From positions 17,035,240 through 17,099,239 of the forward strand of contig OX463863.1 in assembly GCA_949825065.1 (NCBI GenBank): a stretch of DNA of 64,000 nt, in the 5' to 3' direction. The DNA is from Odontocerum albicorne. Taxonomy: Eukaryota; Arthropoda; Insecta; Trichoptera; Odontoceridae. The notes under the pieces are model-generated. The model made no database searches. It had not been told where the DNA came from and saw only the letters and a list, made by a program, of their open reading frames with translations. Positions 9,146 to 21,000 of the stretch are shown piece by piece. Numbering within the stretch: the stretch's first letter is position 1; every line of letters begins with the position of its first letter. The position numbers and the translations under genes were made by a program.

Positions 9146-11462
9146 CTATTCACGATGAATCCTTAAATGGCGTATTAAACTCCTTTGATCACATAATGTT
9201 TTTCCACAATTTTTACAGCTAAAAGGTTTCTCTCCATGAATCCTTACATGAGATTTTAAAGAACTTTTGTATAAAAATATCATATCGCATTGTCCACAGC
9301 TATAAGGCTTCTCTCCACTATGAATCCTTTCATGAGATTTTAAATTATGTTTTAGTGAAAATCTCTTATTACATTGTCCACAGCTGTAAGGCTTCTCTCC
9401 AGTATGAATTCTTTCATGACATTTTAATTTACCTTTGTCTGAGAAAGTCTTATCACATTGTCCACAGCTGTAAGGCTTCTCTCCAGTATGAATCCTTTTA
9501 TGAGATATTAAATTACTTTTTTGTGAGAATGTCTTATCACATTGTCCACATCTGTATGGCTTCTCTCCACTGTGAATCCTTTCATGATATTTTAAAGAAC
9601 TTTTGTGTAAAAATATCGTATCACATTGTCCACAGCTATAAGACTTCTCTCCACTATGAAAATTTTCATGATATTTTAAATTATTTTTGTGTGAGAATCT
9701 CTTATCACATTGTCCACAGCTATAAGGCTTCTCTCCACTATGAATCCTTTCATGACATTTCAAGTCACCTTTTCGTGAGAATGTCTTATCACATTGTCCA
9801 CAGCTGAATGGCTTCTCTCTACTATGAATCCTTTCATGACATTTCAAGTCACCTTTTCGTGAGAATGTCTTATAACATTGTCCACAGCTGAATGGCTTCT
9901 CTCTACTATGAATCCTTTCATGAGATTTTAAATAATGTTTTTGTGAGAATTTCTTATCACATTGTCCACAGCTGTAAGGCTTCTCTCCAGTATGAATTAT
10001 TTCGTAAGAATTGCCATGAAAAATGTTATCACTGCATTTATTTTCCCTGAATTGGTTACTCATATCACCTGAACCTAAAAACATGTGAAAGTCAAGAAAA
10101 AATATTGAAGGGTTTAAAAGAAAGGCATAGATTATCCTTTTTACAACTAAGCATTCTCAAACGTTTGTTTTTCGGTTTATACAAGAATTCACTTCTATTG
10201 AATTGTCAACTAAGAAAAAAATTGACGGGGAATGAAAAAAACAAATTTACTTTTATTATTTGTGCTCATACTTAATTTTCAAATCCTTTTTTAAACCACA
10301 ATAAGAAAGATTATTTTGTTGATAATTAAATGAAAAAGTGTAAACTTATTCAGAATACAATCCAAATATTTACACTCACTTGTTATTGCATGCGTGTCGC
10401 AAACATCAACAGTCTCTGTGTTACTGACCCGATCACATTCCTTTTTTATATCCGCTTCCTGAATGTCAATAGCAAAATCAGGGAATACTGGCGCAGTATC
10501 CTCTTCTACATTTTCTTGTTTTATGAAAACATCTGAACAAACTTCCAATTCAAAATGGTGGGATTGCTTCAGTGAACTCATTTCTAAAATCATTTCTTTA
10601 CTGAATGTATCACAAGATGGCTGGGCCTTAATATCTACAAAAAAAACATACAAGATCAAATCTGCTGAAGTAATCAAACAAAAATTAATACACACGTATT
10701 GTCAATTTTCTCAAGTTTGTTCGACAGCCATTAATTTAGTTTACACATGACAAGAAGTATACATAATTTGCGAAGAAACTACAGGTGATTTAATTTGGAC
10801 ACATAATTTTAATGGATCTGGGTTTGTTGCCTTTCATTTGTCGTGTCCTTAGTTAACTAGGCTTTTGCCTGTATCTTACTGAGAACAAATTATGTGTAGC
10901 TTGTTGGTGTGCCAGTAGACTTTTAAAGTGGATTTCTCATATTTTATAAATTATCTTTAGCAATATTTTTTGGGATGATTTTATATAAAGAACGAAATAA
11001 AATTTGTATATTGCGTTACATATTTAATATTTTTTAGTGTGGCGATAACTTTGAATTTAATTAAGAAACAGTAAAAAATCATTGGATTAGATCAACATTC
11101 CGTCCACTTTTTACGTATGTTTTCAATATTTTTCAATACAAAAATAAAAATGGCATAAACATTCTAGCCTACAGGTACACACCACCTTTTCCATGCCTGG
11201 TATGGAATATGTGGTGTGTACCTGTTGAATGATTGTCATATCTCTCATATTTATTTTATTTTAACGATATAAGTGTACTTGGGTCTGTGGGATTATCATC
11301 ATCATGTCTGGTATCTGCGCTGATATCTTGCGCACATTCCTGCTTGATATCTGCCTCATGTATACTGATATACTGGGGCAACATTGCTGCAATATCGCCG
11401 TCTTCTGCCTTTTCTTCTTTCACCATTACTTCTGCGCTCCTTTTGTGTAGCTGAGGATCCAT
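9146..11462 (-). CDS. C2H2 zinc-finger protein, gene B (intact, 3 exons, 10 fingers)
   Basis: Predicted nuclear DNA-binding protein of 455 residues. Exon 1 is 11279-11462 (donor CCCAA|GTACAC), exon 2 is 10380-10634 (acceptor TTGTAG, donor GTGAGT), exon 3 is 9146-10074 (acceptor TTTTAG). All joins are phase 1 and stay in frame. I chose the start ATG at 11462 because the same MDPQLHKRS start is kept in B, C, D and E. Exons 1 and 2 encode an acidic region with VKEE, IKQE, IKQE and IKKE. Exon 3 begins GSGDMSNQF and holds ten C2H2 fingers joined by H(S/T)GEKP-type linkers. Fingers 2 and 3 are almost identical, and the tenth (SCKNCGKTLCDQ) is distinct and seems to be the original C-terminal finger. 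AATAAA lies about 45 nt past the stop. Exons and frame are seen directly; targets are unknown. Confidence 0.85.
11171..11225 (-). other. Intronic hairpin, gene B
   Basis: A perfect 15-bp inverted repeat (ACAGGTACACACCAC at 11171-11185 and its complement at 11211-11225) encloses a second short stem (TTCCAT/ATGGAA). It lies in intron 1, some 50 nt downstream of the exon 1 donor. The same hairpin is at 34493-34547 and 59058-59112, and with three arm mismatches at 21202-21256. Confidence 0.75.
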
Positions 11463-12190
11463 CTATGACCTGGAATCATTCGAAATATTCAAACATTGAG
11501 TTAATAATATGTTCAACCGTTTGACGTAGAGAAGCCTTAAACTATATTCAGTTCCAGATATTCTTAAATGATAACTTTCCTGACATGACCATCTCCTTTG
11601 TTAGTGGTGTGTGTAGATTTATTTTTGGGAGTTCTTCTAAAAATATTTGTGATGTTATATGAACACTGGACACATGCATTACACTACATCTAAAGCTTAA
11701 TGTGCTACTTTCGCATATTAATTAATTTTAAATATAAAATGTTTGAGAAAATAATTTTTTGTTTGAGTTGTACAGAACATTACATTTTTTTGATGTAATG
11801 TTCTGTATTGGATTGATGAAACACTACATTTTTATTGGCATAAAAATGTCATTTTTCATCAAAAGTACAGTAAGTAAAGTTTAAACCAAAAAACTTAAAA
11901 TAATTTACACAGTTAATGGGAAAATGTGTAAAACCTCAATTGTACTGATGTTACCGTGATCGCTACCCCAGCAGATCAACGGACAAAATGAGCTGAAGCA
12001 AAAACTTGCCATTATAGAACACAACATGTCACTTTATCAAGCAGTACACATATACATATGAACAATCACAATGAAATGGTCAGAATGAACCACTAAATCA
12101 ATACCGTAATCAACTCTCATAAACGAAAGAAAAAAATATAGACAAAATAAATCACATACAATTAATACCTAATTGATGGTTCAATTTAAC
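11463..12190. other. Upstream flank of gene B
   Basis: No gene is seen. The sequence is paralogous to the 5' flanks of C (21494-22215), D (34785-35515) and E (59350-60075), so it probably contains the promoter; I could not fix a TATA box or initiator. A perfect 15-bp foldback with a 7-nt loop (11771-11807) is present here and not in the paralogous flanks. Confidence 0.45.
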
Positions 12191-12562
12191 AGAAATAACA
12201 CTCTTCTTTTTTAATAATGGCCATGGACTCCTATACTATATCTGACGGAGTATACGCGGTGTCTCTATCTTCTTAAATAATGCCCGTGAACTTTTATGTA
12301 TGGAGTATACGCCAGATATGGTGTATTTTTTTCTTGATTAGTGGTTGTGAACTATATGTGAAGGAATATAGACCAGTGTCAAATGATGTCATAGAATAAC
12401 CATAGACGAAAATTCTTGCCCTCGAGCACGGGCTGCTCTCTTCTTCTTCTTTTCGCAGAATGGCTGTCAACTCAAATATGAAGGAGCACAGATTCTCTCT
12501 CTCTCTCTTTGAATAATGGCCGTGAACTCCTATATATGGAGTATACGCCAGTGTCCAGTGAT
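12190..12562 (+). repeat. Array of hairpin units upstream of gene B
   Basis: About five diverged units with the core AATAATGGCC(A/G)TG...GGAGTATACGC(C/G) lie at about 12208-12262, 12272-12312, 12333-12380, 12455-12490 and 12497-12562. Each is preceded by TTC/TCT-rich sequence; the last has (CT)n. Similar arrays lie the same distance upstream of C, D and E. Confidence 0.7.
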
Positions 12563-12650
12563 GAGGAGCACAGATTGCTTTAATAGATGGAACATTAGCC
12601 ATTTCCTTGGATAAATAATTAGTTTCACGTAGTTCAAAAAGTACAAGATT

Positions 12651-12750
12651 AAATGAGTGAACATCACTCGACACTGGCGTATACTCCTTCACATATAAGA
12701 GTTCACGGCCATTATTCAAAGAGAGAGAGAGAGAGAGAGAGAAATGAGTG
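12651..12750 (-). repeat. Hairpin mini-element with (GA)n tail, copy 2
   Basis: The insert 12660-12741 is flanked by AAATGAGTG (12651-12659 and 12742-12750). The unoccupied paralogous site is at 40751-40759. It is the duplicate of the element at 14-89 with a longer (GA)n run. It lies inverted relative to the unit at 12497-12562, so the two could form a large stem. Confidence 0.8.
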
Positions 12751-12933
12751 GAAATAAAAATTAGATCTTACAGAACTGTCTAATCTCAATATGACTAGAG
12801 AGGATTGTTGGGCCGAATGTTCAAGAAGCATCAGTGATAGTTTTAATTAATAGGCAACTTTTTAGAAAAAACATGACAAAGGATTTGGTTCCCATCAGCA
12901 GAAATATTATAGGAAAGTTCATCCAAATGGCGT

Positions 12934-13735
12934 TGTAGCGATCCTTACTCCCTGTGATCACAGCGCGAGCCGCTTGTTATTGTTTAGCGAGAACGAGACA
13001 GCGACATATCTTCTGCGCCTTTCTACACACATTCAAAATGATATAAATACGAGACGTGTAACAATAAATATTTCATTCCATATTCTGATTACAAACTACG
13101 AGTTTTATTTAAACAACGCTCATCTTCATCATCTTCCCATTGCGGGACAACCGTCCCTAAAGTGGTGACCCCGACGTGATTTGAACACGCAATCATCTGA
13201 TCTGGCCGACAAGATGCTGGAGCAGACGCAGGAAATAGCGAACATGAGCATCGCACCGGTACCCCCGCAACCCTCCACGTCAGATGCCATCCGCACCTTA
13301 ACCGATGAAATCAAGCAACTCCACCTGGAAATTGCGGAAATAAAATCAAGAAGTACCTACAATAGCTATCAGCATCGACGATCGCCGTACCGCAGTCGAT
13401 CAAAAGTACGCACCGCACGTTCTCGCTCACACTCTACTGCTGCATCACCATTGTGTTATACCACAAGAAATTCGGGGAAAATGCCTTCCGCTGCAGGTCG
13501 CCGTGTACCTTTAAACAACAAAGGGAAACGGAAAATTAGAAAAAACGCTGGCTGCGGCGGAATCCGGTGTTTATGGAACCACCCACCGCCTATTTGTTAC
13601 CGACAAAAGGTCAGGAATGACATTCTTAGTCGATACCGGAGCAAATATCTCCGTGATACCGAGAACATCAAGTTACGCGAAACCTCTTCCATTTAATCTC
13701 TACGCCGCTAGCAACACAGTGTGAGCACATAAAAG
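12934..13735 (+). mobile_element. CsRn1-like Ty3/gypsy element fragment, copy 2
   Basis: LTR 12934-13162 starts TGTAGCGATCC. The PBS at 13163 (TGGTGACCCCGACGTGAT and on through TTGAACACGC) matches the tRNA-Trp 3' end as I recall it for about 30 nt. The gag start is probably the ATG near 13214 (MLEQTQEIANMSI), followed by a short coiled-coil-like stretch (LTDEIKQLHLEIAEIK), an SR-rich tract, a frameshift, and a CHCC-type motif with FRCRSPC. The protease motif DTGANISVIP follows near 13635. The element stops about 13735, with no RT or integrase. The large missing piece of gag is shared with the copy at 282, so the deletion predates the duplication. Confidence 0.8.
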
Positions 13736-14460
13736 TTCTTTTAAATTCCTTTTAATTTTGTCATCGGTTAAGGGGACACTGAGCAATCTATGAAGCATAC
13801 AGTTAAAGACAGATAATATATGGATAGTTGGAAGTTGCTGGAATTATAGAGTCTGATTAAGCGTTTTTTCTATATATGTCAAAGTCAAATGTATCATATT
13901 TGCGAGATAATGTTGGGTCCAAGAAATTAAATGGTCCTATTGAGCACTCTTACCTTGTGGCGACCTGAAATAATTTTACAGCTTTTTTCAGTTAAATTTG
14001 AACCAAAACAACTCATTCGATTTTAGTGTAAAGGAACTATCTACATGGTGCTGATGCAAGGTGATCGCTATCCCAGCGGCTTACTTGTCAAAATGGGCTG
14101 ACTGAATCAGCCAGTGCACACTGATACAATCACAATGAAGAGATCATGCTTGACCTCTAAATAAATAACGTTATTTATTCGCTAGAACTGAATATACAGA
14201 CAAAAAAACCGCACAATCAATAACTAATTGACAGTTCTATTGGACATGAATAACCATAGATGACCCTAAAGAGGCCATATGTGTACTTTTTCTTCTTCCT
14301 TGAATAATGACCATGAGTTTCTAAATATGAAGAAGTATACGTCAGCGTTAAATATTATTCTTCTTGAATAATGGCTGTGAACTTCTATATACGAAGGAGT
14401 TTACACCAGTGTCAAGTGATGTCCACATCAAATGATTTTGATATTTCTATTAACATGGGC
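13736..14460. repeat. Non-coding duplicated segment (copy of 1041-1780)
   Basis: No gene. It carries two hairpin units at about 14300-14346 and 14362-14428, the same as in the first copy, with scattered substitutions. Confidence 0.5.
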
Positions 14461-15935
14461 GGACGAAGCACTCGGTTGCCGTGTCCGTGGTTGATATTTT
14501 GAGTATACTAAATTAACTCGGCCCAGGACTACTGTTATCTAGTGAGATACTATGGAGTTAAACTATTTAACAACTAAACTACATAGTTTACAATTAAATT
14601 AATATTTACAATAAGATAAAAATTAAATGTGTAATAAAGGAGTGAATTATTTCATTTTAAATGACGACTATCGATATTTATGTACTCTATATATATTTTA
14701 TTACAAGTTAATCTTATTTCGGTTACTAACTTGAATGATACTATTAAGTATGGAAACATCATTGAGGCTCAACAGGTAGGGAATATTTACAGGGAGGAAT
14801 ATATTTGTTTGTTTCTTAAAGGTCAAATGGAAAGTATTTAGAGAACAGGATAAAATAATATGTTCATGATCTCCCTCCTCCTGGCCACACTCATACAAAG
14901 AAGAATCCCTTATATGGAGTCTGGCCAGGTGGACAGGGGAACAGCAAGTTTCTCTCTGAGTACTTCTACCTAATATTTAGAAAACCGGTGCTTGACTGGA
15001 ATGTGGGGTTGAATTGATGCATATATTTATCCTCTGGTGCGGCTCGGGACATTCCAATGATGTGCCCACTTCTCCATCATCGAAGAGCGTGCCAAAGGTA
15101 ATAAGTCTTGTAAAAATGTGCACTTATATTTGTCTATTTCCTGTGGATATTATCTCTTGAGTGAAGATATTAGCAATCTTGGTGGCCAAGGTATCTGCCT
15201 CATCGTAACCTGAAATGCCTCGATGACTGGGAACCCAAGCTAGGGTGACATCGAGGCCCGCCTCTTCAAGGTTGGATATGGGTGCAGTATAAAGGAGGAA
15301 TAAAGGTTTTTGGCCTATAGTGTTCAAGATGGAAAATTTACAGTAATTTTGTATTAAAGGGAGGAATGTTTTATTTTTCCAATATATTTTTGTGGAAATG
15401 AGATTTGAAAGTGATTTCAATTTACGCAGAAGAGGATGGGATGTTGTTTTGGAGATATTGAAGAAGTATCGGGTCCCTATGAACTGGCTTCGTGGAATGT
15501 CATTCCAAGGAATTAGTGTGAACTGTGGTTAAGAATAGGAACATTGTCAATACAAATATTGGAAGAAGGTAGTTGTCTTTTCCGCATTAACACGACAATA
15601 GAACTTCTGGAGGGGGAAATATCTAATCCATGATTTTTGAGCCACTCTGAAAGAAAACGAAGAGAAAAGTTCAATATTTTTTCTACTATTTGAGATTTAT
15701 TGGACGTATAAACCACGATATCTTTTGCATATTGTAATATGGCGGTATTGAGAGGAACCCAGGTGCGAAAGATCTTTCGTATAAATGTTATAAAGGAGAC
15801 GGCTATACTTGAGAAAATGTAGCACAGTTCCTGTGACAGTTCACAAATTTGCCTCAATACAACCTTGTAACGACATTCAGTAATTTTAATTATTTCATCA
15901 ACTTGAATAAAAGCCTCGATTCTAATAAATAGCAA
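14461..15935 (-). mobile_element. I-clade-like LINE, 5'-truncated and decayed, copy 2
   Basis: It has the same three blocks as at 1781-3250: RT fragment with YAKD (15935-15513), RNase H (15420-15124) and C-terminal knuckle (14898-14701). It differs by small indels, for example a 6-bp loss in the RNase H block. Both copies share the catalytic change, so the element was dead before duplication. Confidence 0.75.
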
Positions 15936-17180
15936 GTTATTTAGGTACTTACATTACATAAAACTAACAATAATGACAAATTAATACATCTTGTTACAAA
16001 TTAGCAAAAATGTGGCAGTTTGTTAAAATCAAATAATATTTGGTGACGTTTGTCAAAAGTCACTACGTTAGTCTGCATTGGCTAGGGATGGGGTATACGA
16101 TAATTGGATTTTGGATTTTTTTATACATCAAATTAAATGTTCGTAATTAGTATTAATTCATAGTGAATCTTGGCCTTTTTAAAGATAGATACAAATCATA
16201 CAATATATTAGAAAGTCAGTATAATGAAAATTGGGAATTAAAACGTCAGTTCAGAGAAAAACAATTTATCGATTCATAATAAAATGATTCGATTTGTAAA
16301 AAAAAACTACTTTACCCCATCCATTTTGAGACATGACATTTCAAATGTCACAGGCACCATCCTATATTTTCTCAAGTATGACTGACTGATCCTTGAGGAA
16401 GACCCCTGCAAACTGTTCTTGTGTAACACAAAATAAGCTTTTTGAAAGACTTGAAAAATGTATTCAAGTTAATGATGAACATATTGAAAAATATATATTT
16501 CACCTTCATTCCGCGAATTTATTGACCATTCTTCATTTATGCAGCAAAAATACTAGGAAATGAAAATTCTTGAAATATTTTTTTAAAGAATTTATTTCAA
16601 AAATATTCTGACAATATACATTTTGCTATAAATAAGATATCTTAGGAATCTATGTTACACATTCGTGAATCATTCACAATTATTAGTTTCAATATGCAAT
16701 AATTGATTAAAATTCTCACAGCCTCGAAAAACAATAAAATAAATGTGTCCCTTTACACGAAGAGAAACAAATTTTCTCCGTAAGTAGGACAAAGTACACA
16801 ATCTGTGATGTAACCGATTTGATAACCATGTGTTTTTCTCAATGGGCAACACTCGATATTGGAGAATAGCAGAGGAAAGATTTATACTTCTTTATAAATA
16901 AGAGTTTATGTCACTATTCAAGAAGAAAATAAGGAATGCTATGGAGTAAAATTATCAAAAATTTAACAAATAAATTAATCGTAAGAAGTTTCTGGATAAT
17001 TTGGAAAGACTCCAAAACTTATGCAACCGAGTCACATTAACTATTGTTCAAATTAAAAAAGAAACTTGGTGATAATCACACAGGCCCAATTATATTTATG
17101 AGTTACCAGAATGTTATGTATTATGAGATCCCACAGTCGCAAGATTTCCTAATAGTGATAATTTTGATATCCTCTCAAAA
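15936..17180. other. Non-coding duplicated flank (copy of 3251-4450)
   Basis: No gene seen. It has one extra short stretch near 16075-16120 compared with the first copy. It continues into the decayed finger block. Confidence 0.5.
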
Positions 17181-17473
17181 GATCCTACGTAGGGTTTTCC
17201 TCCACAATGTATACATCAAGAATGTCTTCCACATTATCCACACCTGCAAACCTTTCTCCGCTATGAATCCTTGAATGGGGTATTACATTTGACTTAAAGC
17301 TTTTCGTGAGATTTAAATGTATAATACCTTTAGCTGAGAAAGTCTTTTCACAATTATTGCAATTGTACAGCTTCTCTCCACTATGAAGCCTTTCATAGCA
17401 TTTTAAATTACCTCTTTGCGAGAATGTCTTACCACATTTTTCACAGTTGTAATGCTTCTCTCCACTATGAATC
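17180..17473 (-). pseudogene. Decayed zinc-finger block downstream of gene C
   Basis: Counterpart of 4455-4749, with readable finger fragments (NCEKCGKTF, NCNNCEKTFSAKG) and ending in GAATC before the LTR. Confidence 0.7.
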
Positions 17474-17909
17474 TGTTATGCTTCAGATAGAGGTTCTTTA
17501 TTTCCTCAACTGGGATAACGGCAAGCGGCTGTGAGCGCTTACTTATTTATATTTTGTCTTCGGAACTTGAGGATTCAATCTGTCAGGGTTTCATGAATCT
17601 CTTTTAGGTTCTGCAGGATGTCTCCAAATCAAACTCTGGTGGTTGATCTTACTGTTTATTAAAGTATAATACAATTCACTTCAAGAGCTTATTAATAAAT
17701 TACACGGTTTGAATCATGCTTAGGATTTTTATACACCTCAATGTTGTTTACAATACTGTTGTTGGTCACAGTATGGAAATTCGGATTACGCATGCTTATT
17801 CGTCAAGTAAACGGGAACTCCTTTTAGTCTTTCTATTTGGTAATGAATCATGGGAAGAAACACTTCCGTAAGCACGAACACAAGTCACTTCCTATTACGC
17901 TTCATAACA
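17474..17909 (-). mobile_element. Solo LTR of the errantivirus-like provirus, gene C copy
   Basis: Same termini (TGTTATG...CATAACA), same AATC repeats and same finger position as the LTRs after A and B. It is closest to the copy at 4750-5188, as expected from the 12.7-kb duplication. Confidence 0.85.
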
Positions 17910-18058
17910 AATCCATGATTGGCATATTAAACTTCAATAATCAGAGAATGTCTTCTCCCAATTTTCACAGCATCTATACACGATGAATCCTTCAATGGCG
18001 TATTTAACTCCTGTGATTACATAATGTTTTTCCACAATTTTTACAGCTCAAAAGTTTC

Positions 18059-21000
18059 TCATTGTCCACAGCTATAAGGCTTCTCTCCACTATGAATCCT
18101 TGCGTGAGATTTTAAACAACGTTTTTGTGAGAATCTCTTATCACATTGTCCACAGCTATAAGGCTTCTCTCCACTGTGAATCCTTTCATGAGATTTTAAA
18201 TTACCTTTTTGTGAGAATCTCTTATCACATTGTCCACAGCTGTAAGGCTTCTCTCCAGTATGAAGTCTTTTATAAGATTTCAAATCACTTTTTTGTGAGA
18301 ATGCCTTATCACATTGTCCACAGCTGTAAGGCTTCACTCCAGTATGAATTCTTTTATGAGATTTTAAAGTAGTTATTTGTGAGAATGTCTTATCACATTG
18401 TCCACATCTGTATGGCTTCTCTCCAGTATGACTTCTTTCATGATATTTCAATTGACCTTTTCGTGAGAATTTCTTATCACATTGTCCACAGCAATAAGGC
18501 TTCTCTCCACTATGAATTATTTCGTGGGATTTTAAATAATGTTTTTGTGAGAATCTCTTATCACATTGTCCACAACTGAAAGGCTTTTCTCCAGTATGAA
18601 GTCTTTTATGAGATTTCAAATCACATTTTTGTGAGAATGCTTTATCACACTGTCCACAGCTATAAGGCTTCTCTCCAGTATGAATTGTTACATGAGATTT
18701 TAAAGAACTTTTGTATAGGAATATTTTATCACATTGTCCACAGCTGTAAGGCTTCTCTCCAGTATGAATCCTTTTATGAGATTTTAAAGTACTTCTTTGT
18801 GAGAATGTCTTTTCACATTGTTCACATCTGTATGGCTTCTCTCCACTGTGAATGCTTTCGTGATATTTTAAAGATCTTTTGTATAAAAATATCATATCAC
18901 ATTGTCCACAGCTATAAGGCTTCTCTCCACCATGAATCTTTTCATGATATTTTAATTTATGTTTATGTGAGAATCTCTTATCGCATTGTCCACAAGTGTA
19001 AGGCTTCTCTCCAGTATGAATTATTTCATGAGATTTCAAATAACCTTTTCTGGATAATGTTTTATCACATTGTCCACAACTGTAAGGCTTCTCTCCACTA
19101 TGAATTCTTTCATGAAATTTTAAAGTACTTCTTTGTGAGAATGCCCTATCACACTGTCCACAACTGTATGGCTTCTCTCCACTGTGAATCTTTTCGTGAG
19201 ATTTTAAATCTTTTTTACCTAAGAATGTCTTTTCACACTGTCCACAGCTATGGGGTTTCCGTCCACTGTGAATCCTTTCGTGATATTTTAAATTTTTTTT
19301 TTTGAGAATGTCTTTGAACAATTTTTACAACTATAGGAGTTCTCTCCACTAGGATTATTTTCGTGATTTTTTGATGAAGTACATTTTTGTGTGAATAGCG
19401 TTTTACAATTTTCAAAGCTGCAGAGATTGTCTCCACTATGAATTCTTGAATGGTGATTTATATTCGAACTATTTGAGATGTTTCCACTGCATTTAGTTTC
19501 ACTGAATTGGTTACTCATATCACCTGAACCTAAAAACATATGAAAAATAATGAAGGGTTTAAAAGAAAAGTCATTGATTATCTTTATGCAACTAAATATT
19601 CTCAAAAGTTTGTTTTTCGATTTACACAAGAAATCAATTGTATTGAATTATCAACTAAGAAAAAAATTGACAGGGAATGAAAAAAACATTTAAACTTTAT
19701 TATTTGTGCTAAGACTTAACTCGAATCCTATTTCAAACTAAAATAAGAAAGATTATACTGTTGAAAATTTAATAAAAAAGAGAAAACTTATTCAGAATAC
19801 AATCCAAATATTTACACTCACTTGTTATTGCATGCGTGTCGCAAACATCAACAGTCTCTGTGTTACTGACCCGATCACATTCCTTTTTTATATCAGCTTC
19901 CTGTATGTCAATAGCAAAATCAGGGAATACTGGCGCAGCATCCTCTTTTACATTTTCTTGTTTTATGAAAACATCTGAAAAAACTTCTAATTCAAAATCG
20001 TGGGATTGCTTCAGTAAACTCGTTTCTGAGGTCATTCCTTTACTGATTGTATCACAAGATGGCTGGGCCATAACATCTAGAAAAAAAAAACATACAAGAT
20101 CAAATCTACTGAAGTAATCAAACAAAAATTCATATACACGTATTGTCATTTCTCTAAAAAGGTCCATTTTATAGCCATTATGTGTTGCTTATTGGAGTTT
20201 CAATAGTTTTTTAACCCTGAGGCCACGACCAACTACAATGTGTAGTGCAAGAAAATTGGTCCCTGCGTACGACCAACTGCACGTTGTAGTTCAGAATATT
20301 CGTCATGTTTATCTCCACGTATTTCGTTAATTTGACGGTAAAAAACTAAAAGAAAAATTATCATACTATAGAGTCAAGTGTTTACTACAATACCCTTTAA
20401 AAATATTCTCCTTTTTACTTACAGAAATATTTTAAATTAATTTTCCGTGACAAACATCCAGTCATAAGTAATATTGCGTTTCGGGAATTCGCACACAGTC
20501 TTAGTCATCCTTTCGATGTGCGATGTCTGTCCTTTACCGCTTGTCTGTATACGATATCCGCGCTTGTGTTTACATGATATCCGCGCATGTGATTGTTTAT
20601 TTTAGGGTGCCCATTATTTTATACTCAACTCGGAGTATTCATTAGATGAAATACTTCATGGTTTCATTTATTTTGTAAACATTTCCTTTAGTGTAGTGAT
20701 CCCTTTGGATTTAGTATTTTATTTATGCTTATTATTTGAATGACACTAATTATTTAGTTGTTACGCATCATTTTGTGTTTTTTGGAACAAATGCTGTTTT
20801 TTTAAGGCTTAAAAATGAATGAGGAGGAGATCGAAAATTCTGCGCTGGATTGCGATTCAGATTTATCAGTGAGCGATGAAGAAGATTATATTCCCCAAAA
20901 TTAGGTGAACTTAGAGCATACGGGTATAACGCCGCGCCGGTAAACAGGGAGAGTGAAATTGACAATTCTGAAATATTAGAAGAACATCCCCCCAGTGAAA

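Noticed and set aside
12570..12590. Hammerhead-ribozyme-like CAGTGATGAG next to a hairpin unit
   Set aside because: The conserved GAAA partner and the three stems could not be found around it.
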